Shown in pieces: positions 12,508 to 22,988 of a DNA stretch of 64,000 nucleotides (its first letter is position 1; the number at the start of each line of letters is the position of its first letter). The notes under the pieces were generated by a model. It ran no database searches and had not been told where the DNA came from. It saw only the letters and a program-made list of their open reading frames with translations. The DNA comes from Cardiocondyla obscurior (lineage: Eukaryota; Arthropoda; Insecta; Hymenoptera; Formicidae): contig NC_091886.1 in NCBI RefSeq assembly GCF_019399895.1, positions 248,001 to 312,000 on the forward strand, written 5' to 3'. The position numbers and the translations under genes are program-made.

Positions 12508-15500
12508 TTACGAGCGGCGCAAATGCGCCTTTGTGCCTCGGCGGGCACGACGGACTTGTCGTCCCCCGGGGGTTCCTACTTTTTGAGGGTCCGGCCCGAC
12601 TTCTCCGCGCCGAACCCTCTCATTCTCCTCTTTCTGCGAGATGACAGCTTCGCAGAAGGAGGTAAACGCATTTCTTTTGACCTCTCCCTCCGTGATGGCC
12701 TTAACAATGGCCGGAAGGGAGAGGTCCCTACCTACAGCCGCTCTTAGAGCGGCCCTCTCCATCTCAAATGCCGGGCACTCGGCCAAAGTATGGTCGGTCG
12801 AGTCCCGGCTATAGTCGCACTCCCAACACTTGAAAGTGCGAGTCCTTCCTATGCGGCACAGGTAATCACTGAACGCACCATGTCCGGTGACTACCTGTGC
12901 CGCCCTAAAGGGCAGTCCCCCGTCTTCCTTTATGACGCCGTCTATCCATTCTTGAAAGTATGGACTGACGGCGCCAATAACACGCATGCCATGGGCGTCA
13001 GGAGTCATGGCTCTGAGGCGACTGCCCCATTCAGCCACGATTTGGCGCCGGCATTGCAAGCGGAGCTTTACTAACGCGGCGGCGGGAGGTTTGCCTCTCA
13101 GCCTTTTGGCCATTTCGGTCCTACGCCGATAACGTTCGGGTTAGGACTTGGCCTTTATATCTAATGGCGGGATGCCCGCCGTGACGGCCGCCGCGTCTGC
13201 GGCGGTCGTTCTGTAAAGGCGGGCAACCCGCACCGCCAATTTTTGCTCCGCCTGCTTGACAAGTGCCAGCGCCTTCCTACTTCGCGGCAAGTCGTCCGCC
13301 CATATAGGTGCTCCATAAAATGCTATGGAACGGACGGCTGCCGCGTACAATCTCCTGACGCCCAGGAGGGGACCGCCCAAATTCGGCATAAGGCGGCCAA
13401 GTATTATGGCCGCCCTGCTCATTCGCGGAACCACCTTCTCGAAGTGGTCCCGAAACGTCTAAGTTCCGTCCAGAGTAAGACCCAAGTATTTAATATTGGA
13501 CCCTACCTGGACGGAAACTCCATCAATAATAATCTGAGCTGGGGGAAGGCGCCCCCAGGAGGCGTCATAAAAATATGTAGCCTCCGTTTTGTGGGGCGCC
13601 ACCTTCAACTCCAGCTCGGATATTGTCGCCACGATTACGTCCGTGGCTTCCTGCGCCAGGTTATGGGCCTCTTCCCAGTCTATCCCCCGGGCTACTATTA
13701 AAGTATCATCTGCATAGCAGATTACTTTACAGCCCGAGGAAATTGCCGTCCTGAGGACCTTTGTGAAACGCAAGGTTCGATAGCAAGGGGCCTAAGACTG
13801 TCCCCTGCGGAACCCCACGTTCGACGGTCTTCTCTACGAGGCGTCCGTCGCTCTTAGTGTACGACAGACGCCTCTCATTCAAATACTGGCCCACTACCCG
13901 GCGCAAGTACGGGGAGACCCTAAAGTATTCTAAGGCCTCCCCTATTATTCGCCACGGGAGGGTGTTGAAGGCGTTTGCTATATCAAGCGATACCGCCAAC
14001 AACACCCTTTCTTCCTCCTTTGCGGATTCCGCGAGGGATTTTAGATACGCAATTGCTTCCACAGTAGACCTCTTCTCGCGGAATCCGTACTGCGCTTTAT
14101 GTAGCTTTCTTCTTCTCCACCGTGTGGTCTCCCGGATGAGGCGGCCGGCAATGATTCTTTCAAACAACTTTCCTACCTCATCCAGGAGGCATATCAGCCG
14201 ATATGAGGACGGCTCTCCCGTTGGCTTTCCGTCCTTTGAAATAAGAACGAGAGAAGCCGTTCTTCACACGGAAGGGAAGATGCCCTCTTTCAGGAGCCGC
14301 GTAAAGACGCGACGGAGTCTTTGGCCCAGAAGTCCGGAGGATAGACAAAGTATTTCACCCCATCTGGTCCCGGGGCTTTATTTCTCCGGACTCTCTTAAC
14401 TGCCTGGGCCAGTTCTTCCTCGACCACACCGTGGTCGGCGTCGCTCCATTCTGGACAGGGTAAACCCGTTGGTGTGGATCCCTGTCGGATATGTTCCCCC
14501 GTCTCTCGGGGGAAGAGCGACGCTACTTCCTCGACCACGGCAGGGTCGAAGGACTCCGTTACTGGAGGACCCCTGGGGCGTAATCGTCCTGTAACGATTT
14601 TATATGAGCGCCCTCATGGATCCTCTTCTATGGACTCCATTAATGCGTCCCACGCGGCTCCTTTGGTCTTTTGTATAGCCAATTTTAGGGCCCGGCGTGC
14701 CTCACTATACAAGGCATAGGCGGCCGCAATAGCCTCGGCGGGCTCGTTTCGGCGCCATCTGGCGCGAAGAAACGCCCGCCGGGCTTGGACGGAGGAGTTG
14801 CGTAAAGTTGCTATTTCTTCCGTCCACCAATACGCCCCTTTGTAAGGGCGCCCTGCTGCCCGTGGCATGGCAGTGTCACAGATGTCCGACAGGGCATTTC
14901 TTAGACCCTCCACGTCCTCCAGTGTATCCTCCCTTGGCAGGTCGGTGGGCCATGTGATCTCCTCCAGTGCTGCTGAGAGGAGGTTCTTGTTTAACTGACG
15001 TAGTGCCCACCGCCTCCGTTGACTTGTCTCCCTAGAGGACGGGAGGTCGGGAAGGCGCGACTGGGCTGCGGACAGATTCATGCTTATATACACATAGTCT
15101 GACAAAGTCTCGCAGCCCGTCAGCACCCTCCATTGCCCGACGAGTCCACGGGCAGATGTCGTTGCCCATGTAAGGTCCACGATGGACTCGCCCCGCCATG
15201 CCACACAGGTATTCTCGGCCCCTTCGTTAACAAGGAGGAGGCCGAGTGCGGCCGCCCATTTTTCCAACAGCTAACCTCACCGGTCTCGTCGGGGGCATCC
15301 CCAATCTGGAGATTTAGCGTTAAAATCACCCCCTAAGAGGATCGGCGAGGGAAACCGGGCCCTAATAAAGTCCCCGATCACCTCGAGTCTCACCTCACAA
15401 GTGGCGAGATCGAGGGCCGAGGACAAGTATACTCCTATAATACTTAGGAACTTTTATTGGACCGCCACCCACCCGTCCCCGGATGTAAGTGGGGTACACG

Positions 15501-15696
15501 GGTGGGTGTGCGGCGTCCTTGTGATAGCCAAGGTGTTCAATGTGTCTCCAGCCCAATTTGGATGTTGGGGGGAGACAAAGTATGGCTCCGCGGCGATTCC
15601 TATTCCATATCCACGCTCCGCCAGGCTGTGTACAAACAGATCTTGTGCCTGGCGGGCGTGGTTTAAGTTTGTTTGGAGGAGAGCCGTCTTAGCCAT
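12508..15696 (-). pseudogene. R1-clade ORF2: endonuclease-reverse transcriptase, frameshifted
   Basis: The product nicks target DNA and primes reverse transcription for insertion. The probable start is M at 15696 (MAKTALLQTNLNHARQAQDL), which opens the endonuclease domain, with the AEPY motif following. The endonuclease continues in other frames to about 14614. RT motifs are seen at 14167-13727 (KAQYGFREKRST, SLDIANAFNTLPW, GVPQGTVLGPLL) and 13773-13459 (YADD at the active site, then YLGLTLDG). The C-terminal Cys/His motif (CWECDYSRDSTDHTLAECP) is at 13113-12508. At least five frame changes interrupt it. About 350 nt of 3' UTR follow before the element end. Confidence 0.88.
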
Positions 15697-15939
15697 TAAC
15701 AGGACTAGAAACGGCCTCCTCCAAGCACTCCGCCCCCTTGTTCGCCCCCCTTGTGACGCGCTTAGCGCGTTGTTCTAATAAGGAGGCGGACTCCTCTACG
15801 ACCTTCATCGCCTCGGGGCCCTTACTTTGTACCTCCTTACGGGAGGCAGTGTCGGTAGGCGCGGACCCTATTCCAGGTTTAGTCCGCGCCCGTTTATCCT
15901 TCCCTCGAATCAATCCGCTGCCCCGCGCCTATCTAATTT

Positions 15940-18286
15940 GCGCGGAACAGGAATTTCCACCCATCTTGTGGGCGGAGGCGCGGCCTGCTTTTTTGCAGGC
16001 TGCGCAACTTGGCGGCTCTTTGCATGAGACCGCTTTGTGCCCCTCCGCTCCGCATCTAAAGCAGCAATTGCTGCAGTCTTCGGCGGAGGAACACTTTTCC
16101 CTCACGTATCCCCCTTATAGGCACTTGAAGCACTGCAAGGGGCGCTCCGGAAGGATCTTTGCCCTGGCAGAGACCCAACCCACCTTAATACGCCTTTTGG
16201 CGTTTATCAGGTTGGCCGCTGCGAAAGGGCAATGTACGATAGCCGTGTACAGCCCGTTGAAGGATTTTCGCAGCGGTCCAACCTTAATTTCATCTTTGGC
16301 GGTGGTCGTGACATTGGCCACCGCGTCCGCGACCTCTTCCGGCGTAACAGAGTCGTCGAGGTCGCGGATTTTAACATCCGTCATCTTCATTGGGCGCTGT
16401 ATCCGGACGTTGTCGTGTCCGACCAGCGCCTTTCTTATCTCTTTGGCCATGGCATTAGCTTTGGCCGTGTTGTCTTCCCCCCCCCCGACCTCATAAACAA
16501 TTGATCCCGTCAATCCTCGACGGGATCTTAGTTTTGAGATCCTCAAACTTGCCAAGTCAATTTTTGACTTAGCAAGTTTGAGGACCTCCGTATACTTGCC
16601 CTCCGGGCAAGTTATTGTTATAGCCGCGGTACTTGGCGGCTTCCTCCTTTTTTCTTTCTTTTTCCCCGCTTTGGGGGGCGTCTGTGCCGGCCCACGTGCT
16701 TCCCCGCGCTTTGAAGGCCCCTTTTGGGGGTCTTTGACGTGCCGCCATCTTTTTTAGGTGGCGGCCGTTGCGCGGGGGTGGTCGCTGGTCCGGCCTCTCT
16801 CTTGGCCCTTCTGCCAACCACCTCTGTCTACGCTTCGGCTGGGGCATGGGTGGCTCTAGCTTTAGGGCCTTAAGGGGTCGCCCTCTTTTGTCCTTTAGGC
16901 GGTGGAGGGGGAGGCATTATTGATACGTCAGTATCGGTCTCCCCTCCTGTTGTCTTCTTATTTTCTTTTTTCTTGAGCTCCTTGTTCCTTTTCTTCGCCT
17001 TATTGGCGACCGGATCTTGAGGCCCTGTTCTTCCTGCCCCTTTCTTAGTAGAAAAGGGATCTCTTCTGCCTTGTATGGATTGGAGAGAGGGGGGGGATAG
17101 AGTCCCCAAATCTTTTCTCCATCCATTTATTAAAGAGGGCGTCAAAACGACCAAGTACGGCCTCCTCAACCCCTCCTTCTCTCGACGGTGAGCCCTGGAT
17201 GGCTCTATTTCCTCTTCTCGGCGGTGAATTCGAGATGATTCTTGTTCTCCCGAGTATAGGCGGTCTCACCGCCGGCGGCCACTCTGATGGTGGGGGGAGT
17301 ATCTTTTCCCCCGCATGTTGGAATGATCTAATTGATCCCATCCTAACCGAATCTTTCTCCATAATCACGTCTACTGGAGGAGTTTTTATTCTTCCCTCTG
17401 GAAGCTCAGACGCCCTATTTTGCAGCGCGCGTACTTCTTCACGCAGATTTTTTATCTCTCTGCGCGCCATCTCGAGCTCCTTATTAAGCGAATAGAGTTC
17501 CAAACTTGCACATTCGCTGGCCGACATCAGATTCTTTGTGGAAAGGATGGTGACCCCGGCACGGGCACGACACGCTGCCTTCTTTAGGGCTTTTGCCAAT
17601 GTTTCCTTTAACCCTTTGGAAACATTGGAAACCCTAAGCACTTGCTCCATATCTTCGAATGCCTGGGACACTATGTCCCCAGTTGGAGCATTCTTCATCT
17701 TCTCTAAAAAGTGCTCGACAATCTCCTCTGCCGATTCGCGCACTTTAGGCGGCAAGGATGTGGCGGGGTTGAGGATGGATTTTCGTTCCTCTAGGTCCGC
17801 CATCTTCTGCTCAACCTCAATGACACGCAGTTTGGCCGCTGCGAGGTCAATATATTCCCCAGTTGTCGGGGGACGTCCTCTCTTTCTACTCGATATGGAC
17901 GAGTCAGATACGGCCATGGAGGTATCCGAGTCCTCAGCACCGGAAACAAATACGTCGTCCGTCTGTCCATCTGCCGTTGTAATAGAGGCAATCGATGGAG
18001 TAAGCGACGTCACCCTAGATAGGGTGTGCCTAGTCAGGCGAACAAGAGGGTATGGTGACGACCCTTTTAGTCTCGCCTTCTTCTCCCTATACGAAGCCGA
18101 TCCTGGCTTCTTCAGCTCCTTCGCAGACACACTTTCCCCTGCCACCCCTGCGGAGCAGGTGGCAGGTGGCCCATCGTTCGATGACGACGGGAAGGGAGCT
18201 GAGACAATACTCCCCTCGCGCCGGTCTCTGAAGGTCCAAACCCTCTGAGACGGTAAGTCTATCGTCTTCGTGGCCGACATTTCCAT
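15940..18286 (-). pseudogene. R1-clade ORF1: gag-like RNA-binding protein, frameshifted
   Basis: The start at 18286 (MEMSATKTIDLPSQRVW) opens a 413-residue frame with a coiled-coil-like middle (KELEMARREIKNLREEVRAL). The gag core continues in other frames at 17169-16870, 16847-16569 and 16555-16115. The last of these ends in CFKC. The zinc-knuckle array follows in another frame at about 16115-15950 (CFRCGAEGHKAVSC and CAACKKAGRASAH). It would package element RNA in a ribonucleoprotein. Several frameshifts make it non-functional. Assignment rests on position upstream of ORF2 and on the CCHC repeats. Confidence 0.8.
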
Positions 18287-18845
18287 AATAAATCATAAAT
18301 GATTTGTGTAGGGTTTACTCCCCTAGGCCGGTTGGGTACCATCCCTAAAGAGCCCGACCCGCCCTGTACTATTTAGAGACACGTTGTGAACCCTGCCTCG
18401 GAATACGTCCGAGCGGCCCGAACCCACGGAACCCCCCACCAAGACAACCGCTCGGGTTTGTCCGAGCGGCCCCGGTGGTAGATCCCCCCGCCCCCACACA
18501 CTGCATGGCGGGAAAGTCTTAAACTCCCCTAACGGCCCCAGCCGGCCGGGCGTTTGAATTCCGGGTCGCCATCCCTTACCACCTTGGGGGGAATAAAAAC
18601 CCACCCTCTTGGCGAAGTAGTCGCCGGGTTCAGGAACACCTCCGGGATCGCCAAATCCCGTACCGCGGATTCCAGCCCTGAGAAGGACTGTTCACCGCGG
18701 CCCCTGAAGGTCTTGTACCTCCCACGGCTCGAGTACGTAATGTACTCGGAGTGCAATGCCAGGAAGGTACTGTGCGCTCTTAGTAGGACCGAACCTCCCC
18801 GCCAGGCCCTCCCCGGGACTAAGTCCCAAATACTAACCTAATCTT

Positions 18846-19272
18846 TTCCATTGTCAATCTTAGAAATTTGCTATTTCTATAAATTGGCCGCTTTTAGTTT
18901 AGACATTTTTCACGCTTAAACGCAATAACATATCTTTAAGCCCCGTCACCACGTCAAGGTAGCGGCCGTCGACGGGGGTCCGTCTAGTCCGTTAGTTTGT
19001 TAGTTTATCTAATTTGTTGATCTGTCAGTCTGTTGTGTGTCGGTTATATTTTTTTGTCTTTTTTTTTTTTTAATTTTTTTAATATTTTTATTTATATTTT
19101 TTTTTATATTTTATATATATATATATTTTTTTTTCAAGACATGCCTTGGTGTTCTGCCAATTGTTTTAAAAACTGTTACGTCCCGGTAGTCGAAGGCGTC
19201 TAAGATGGATTCGGACCACGGGCCTAGGCAATTATGAGATCGCGCGATAGTTTGACCGAATAAGAATTGGAT
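18846..19272. other. AT-rich, poly(T) low-complexity stretch
   Basis: There is no gene here. A T-rich microsatellite-like tract spans about 19050-19135. At about 19174 a TGTTACGTCCCGGTAGTCGAAGG motif looks like an LTR start, but I could not find a matching end. GC-rich sequence around 18950-18990 could be leftover 5' UTR of the R1-clade element. Confidence 0.5.
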
Positions 19273-19690
19273 TTATTCTACGGAACTTCTTTGATGGTCA
19301 ATAATAATTATAGTTAGTTCGTTCTCTAAATAAGGCTGTTCGTTTAAATTTTGCTCAAGATAAAATAGAAATATCAGAATAGCTTCTTTGCACAATGAGC
19401 ACTGCCGAATTTCGCGAGATTCAACAATTAAATCACCGCAATTGCTACAATTATATTTGCCGTAATTTGACCCAATAAGTATCTGATATGATTGTACGTG
19501 AAAGAATTCAGTAGTAGGATGTTCGGATTCACGCATGCATGGTTCACAAAAAAAAACGTGTATTTTTCTGCTCAAAATAATAATATCTAGTTTCGCATCG
19601 TGCTTGAGCAAACCAATCACGAATTATATTAGTTAAATCCTCTGGAATCTCACGAGTTGGTATTTCTACACGAAATTGTCGCGGACACAT
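19273..19690 (-). CDS. Zinc-ribbon-like small protein, second of a tandem pair, frameshifted
   Basis: From an ATG at 19690 (MCPRQF...) the frame runs into an A-rich run near 19550, after which a second frame carries the cysteine motifs FFCEPCM, CSNCG and CSLC. Together they give about 139 residues, the same length as the upstream neighbour and the Polinton protein at 45309. The spacing of the three CxxC pairs matches these two. The stop codon TAA at 19275-19273 lies inside a minus-strand AATAAA signal. The pairs suggest metal binding. Function is unknown. The frameshift lies in a homopolymer and may be an error. Confidence 0.5.
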
Positions 19691-19703
19691 TTATCAAAGT
19701 GAA

Positions 19704-20117
19704 TTAAATAGTTGTCAAACTTTCTATAAATATTTCGACAGGATTATTTTGTAAAAACACTCCATCACCACTAAGATCTAGATAACGAGAAAAATCGCGA
19801 TGGACTAGACGGCAAAGATCGCGGTTTAAATAAGATTCTGGAATTTCTAAAGTTAAGTTGCAGCTGTGGCACTTTTGTAAAACACGGAACGTTCCGAGAC
19901 CGAGGTAATGACCAGTAACGAGAGTAAAATTACCTCTGAGTCTGTCAGCGTTTACTGCACAAGATAAGCAATAGATTTCGCGAGTTTCGCGGTGCCGTCT
20001 GTATAGTTTATGTACGCAAAGACCGGTCTCTAACCACGGAGTTCGCGTGTGAGTTAAATTTAATAGAGCGGTATTACGAGTATCGCGTTGTGGCGTATGT
20101 TGATTCGAAGGGCACAT
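19704..20117 (-). CDS. Zinc-ribbon-like small protein, first of a tandem pair
   Basis: This is a 137-residue ORF starting MCPSNQHTPQ. Cysteines are CLSC (about residue 50), CHSC (about residue 83) and a later C in DLCRLV, in the same order as the downstream paralogue, which begins 13 nt after this stop. It is intronless and compactly spaced like a viral or Polinton gene. I do not recognise a named family. Resemblance to the Polinton cysteine-rich protein at 45309-45725 suggests a shared origin. Confidence 0.5.
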   Translation of the reverse strand: MCPSNQHTPQRDTRNTALLNLTHTRTPWLETGLCVHKLYRRHRETREIYCLSCAVNADRLRGNFTLVTGHYLGLGTFRVLQKCHSCNLTLEIPESYLNRDLCRLVHRDFSRYLDLSGDGVFLQNNPVEIFIESLTTI

Positions 20118-21182
20118 TAGCGTAAACGCGCACAGAAGATTTTAAGAACAAAAGTTACTAGTACTCACCCATTCCTGGCATCTAAGCTGAGCCGCTTGTG
20201 ATTGCTTCCGCTGTGTTTCAATAAATTCGGCGTCGCAATGTACGTCCTTCTCCTGGGGTAGATTCTCGTAAGCCCTTCGGCGTGGATCTTCCTTCGGGAT
20301 GTCAGCTAGGCTTGGCTTCTTCACGACGAAGGTAATTGGCGTCAGAACATATCTCGGGCGAACGTCGTTGGTATATCGTTGTAAGGCGTGATAATACGCG
20401 GTAATCTTTCGTATCTGGTATTTCCGACCGCCACGGCGTGTTTTGGAATTTGTTATGGAGTTTCACAGTTATAATGATATTAAATAAAGTTAAGAGAAAA
20501 CCTAGGATGAAAGCGTGCAGTACGTCTGCACCACCTCCAACACTAGAATACCTGTTAGATTGACTCTTAAAAACGTGCAGTGCGGCTGCACCGAAATTAA
20601 TTGTCAGTCACACAGGCAATTGTAATATTGTGAATGAATTAAAATTGTGAAACAATTGGAATTAAGGTAAGGTAGGATATCACTGATTTTAACACGAGTT
20701 GAATTTTAACAATTAATCTATATTCTTAATTTTACGATACATTATAAGATTACAAGAGTAGAATATTGAATATTGAAGTTAAATCTTAGACTTATGTCGT
20801 TAGACTTATTAGACCCGCACGCGGGATGGACTCTCTTGGAAGAGAAGTGTTAAGAGTTTGGAGTCAGGATAAGAACTGTCGCTTCGGTGAGACTGAGCTC
20901 CGGGCTTCACCGGCGCTGCTTCCCACCTAGCGCTTGGGTGGTAGTGGGAGTAGGTAGTGGGAGTAGCGGCGTTCGGCGCTGCTGGCCGCCTGGAGGTGGA
21001 ACGGTGATAGTGGGAATAGCGGCGTTCGGCGCTGCGGGCCGCATGGAAGTGGAAGCCTCTGTTGGCGGGAATAAGGCTAAACTACTTATTTTTAGCATCG
21101 GCGTGGATAATGCTATACTACTGAATATAACGTCGGCGCGACTACTGTTATACTACGTACAAGTAATATAGATATATGTTTC
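20118..21182. other. Region without a supportable gene
   Basis: A 60-residue minus-strand frame (20142-20324) has no recognisable feature. Short duplications are present: AACGTGCAGTGCGGCTGCACC-like copies at about 20514 and 20573, and a GC-rich segment around TAGCGGCGTTCGGCGCTGC repeated at about 20963 and 21020. No gene is called. Confidence 0.5.
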
Positions 21183-21473
21183 TTACTTTCTACGCATTAG
21201 ATGTATGAATGATAGATAATGCTTAAATGTACTCGCAAAAATATTCTTATAAAAGATATATATATTATTTGGCGGGACGTAACAAAACATAATTTTTTTA
21301 AAACTAATATTGTTAGTAACAATTTCCAAACAAAGTTGTCTAATCCTATATTTCATCTGAGTGGACGTTACATTTTTAAATAAAGAAAAATATTTTTTTT
21401 TTATGTCATTATAAATTTTTAGGTTGCGAATGACTGCTGTTTCGCAAATTTCGTTAACTAAAATTTCGTCCAT
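21183..21473 (-). CDS. Unrecognised ORF, last of a four-ORF array
   Basis: This 96-residue frame begins MDEILVNEICETAVIRNL, 1 nt after the stop of the preceding ORF. It is AT-rich and rich in I, F and K. No domain is recognised. It may be an independent small protein or the C-terminal part of a longer protein whose frame is broken upstream. The adjacent frames run on without intervening stop codons in the alternative phase. Confidence 0.4.
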   Translation of the reverse strand: MDEILVNEICETAVIRNLKIYNDIKKKYFSLFKNVTSTQMKYRIRQLCLEIVTNNISFKKIMFCYVPPNNIYIFYKNIFASTFKHYLSFIHLMRRK

Positions 21474-21474
21474 A

Positions 21475-21927
21475 TTATTTGTAAATTTTGCCGCTGATCT
21501 TAGATTTATATTTTTGGAACAAATTTCTACTTTGGTTACAATTGATGTCCTTTTTTTTGTTTTTTTTTATTTCGTAATTACTTTCGTCATCTGACGACGA
21601 GAGTATGTTAGTTTTTTTACGCGTTTTTGAAATATTTAATTGTTCGTCGCTTTGATTGCTATTTTGATCTAATAATGCAACAGGAATGGATCGTGTATAG
21701 TCAGTTGACGTGGACGGCATCTCGTCAATTTCTCTCGACTCGAGTGCCGTCACTTTTTCAGCTTGACGTCGTCTTAATTGTCTTATATATAATGCTTGAT
21801 GCTGTTTTTTCTGAACATTTTTAAACCTTCTTTGTAAAGCCGGTGTATGTAGATCTTTCATTAACATTCGCATCAAACTAGGCGTTAAACGCATTTTTTT
21901 GTCGCTTTTGATTCTACAATACACCAT
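21475..21927 (-). CDS. Unrecognised basic ORF of the array
   Basis: This 150-residue frame has a basic, Q/R-rich helical N-terminal half (ALQRRFKNVQKKQHQALYIR) and a low-complexity acidic/serine plus lysine C-terminal half (SSSDDES then KKNKKKD). It overlaps the previous ORF by 43 nt. The overlap contains an A7 run, so the two could be one protein split by a one-base consensus error. Function is unknown; nucleic-acid binding is a guess from charge only. Confidence 0.45.
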   Translation of the reverse strand: MVYCRIKSDKKMRLTPSLMRMLMKDLHTPALQRRFKNVQKKQHQALYIRQLRRRQAEKVTALESREIDEMPSTSTDYTRSIPVALLDQNSNQSDEQLNISKTRKKTNILSSSDDESNYEIKKNKKKDINCNQSRNLFQKYKSKISGKIYK

Positions 21928-22988
21928 GTTTTGTCTGTAGCACCGTATAAATTACATCCAATTGGAAAAATATTAACATAATTGTCTAGAAACCATACAA
22001 TACTATTGTACAATTTTTTTTCGTCAACTGTTCTTATTGTCATGCGTACTATTTTTCCGAAAGGCGTATTTGGATTTAATATGGATTTCGTTAAATCAGT
22101 TAATGTTACACTTTTTTTGGATACAATTATGCGCTTTGCGGACAGTTTTGGCAAATCAGAAATATAAGTTAAAAATCCTTTTTTTGTGAAAGATGTTATA
22201 ATATTTTGATACGATGTTTTAAATTCTTCTTCCGGAAAAATCATTGCGGTATTTTTGTTATCGGTATATTGAATTGAATTCTTACTCCAAGTATCGTACA
22301 TACTCAGCATAAATGCTGCGCATTTTTTAAAAGGAACTATCATTTCTTTATCTTCCTTTTCATTGTCGTCTCCAAAAATAATACTTGCGAATTCCGTAAT
22401 AGAATTAACTCCGTACCACACGTGCTTTACGGCTTTTGTGTAAAAAGCACTCATAATGTCTGTATAAAAAGAGTAGTCACATGTGTCTGTGACATCATTG
22501 AATAGACGCAACTGTACAATACCGTTCATTTCAGAAGCTGCTTCTGAATTAAACAAAAATAAATTTTTTGTAACAATATAATTATATTTCGCACTACTTC
22601 CGTGCATAAAATAGGATAATCTAAAATCACTTATGACATTTCTAATTTCATTTGCCGACTGCCAAAATGGTTTTAAATTTTTGGGTTCACGAATTGTCGT
22701 TTCGTCATACAAGTTTTTTAATTTAGCGACATCGTCAGCAATTATATAGTCACAATATGCTGTCCACGAAATTGACTTGATCCTATATAAGATATTATTT
22801 TCCTCGATAATTCTTAAAAGAATTGTGAAACTTTTTTCATCTCCAAACATGTCATATCTTTGAATATAGTTTCCTATACTATCATTTAATCGTAAACTAT
22901 CAAGAGTAACTACCTCTTCTAAACGTAATTCATAATTTTCGATGATACAAGTTTCATAATAGGTTAATAAGTCAATTAAATATTGCAA
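21885..22988 (-). CDS. Unrecognised 367-residue ORF of the array
   Basis: This is a long intronless frame beginning MQYLIDLLTYYET, of globular, mixed composition. It contains no transmembrane helix or motif that I can place. It overlaps the upstream ORF by 13 nt, again next to an A7 run, so continuity with the upstream 363-residue frame is possible. Its length and lack of stops in AT-rich DNA argue for past selection. It is not recognised as a host gene, transposase or polymerase. A viral origin is an inference from compact, overlapping organisation. Confidence 0.55.
   Translation of the reverse strand: MQYLIDLLTYYETCIIENYELRLEEVVTLDSLRLNDSIGNYIQRYDMFGDEKSFTILLRIIEENNILYRIKSISWTAYCDYIIADDVAKLKNLYDETTIREPKNLKPFWQSANEIRNVISDFRLSYFMHGSSAKYNYIVTKNLFLFNSEAASEMNGIVQLRLFNDVTDTCDYSFYTDIMSAFYTKAVKHVWYGVNSITEFASIIFGDDNEKEDKEMIVPFKKCAAFMLSMYDTWSKNSIQYTDNKNTAMIFPEEEFKTSYQNIITSFTKKGFLTYISDLPKLSAKRIIVSKKSVTLTDLTKSILNPNTPFGKIVRMTIRTVDEKKLYNSIVWFLDNYVNIFPIGCNLYGATDKTWCIVESKATKKCV

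Larger units (their letters stand above)
12165..18845 (-). mobile_element. R1-clade non-LTR retrotransposon, degenerate
   Basis: A GC-rich block that contrasts with the AT-rich surroundings encodes, on the minus strand, a gag-like ORF1 with CCHC knuckles followed by an ORF2 with an AP-endonuclease start, a reverse transcriptase (YADD) and a C-terminal Cys/His motif. ORF1-then-ORF2 order, the LNHARQAQDL endonuclease start and the C-terminal zinc motif fit the R1/TRAS/SART/Waldo clade. The 3' end lies against the broken MITE at about 12165. The 5' end is placed near 18845, where GC-rich sequence stops, and is approximate. No target-site duplication is evident. Reading frames are broken many times, so the copy is inactive. 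Confidence 0.9.

Noticed and set aside
15738..16496. 252-residue plus-strand ORF
   Set aside because: It is the antisense shadow of the gag zinc-knuckle region of the R1-clade element.
17538..18248. 236-residue plus-strand ORF
   Set aside because: It is the antisense shadow of the R1-clade ORF1 in GC-rich DNA.
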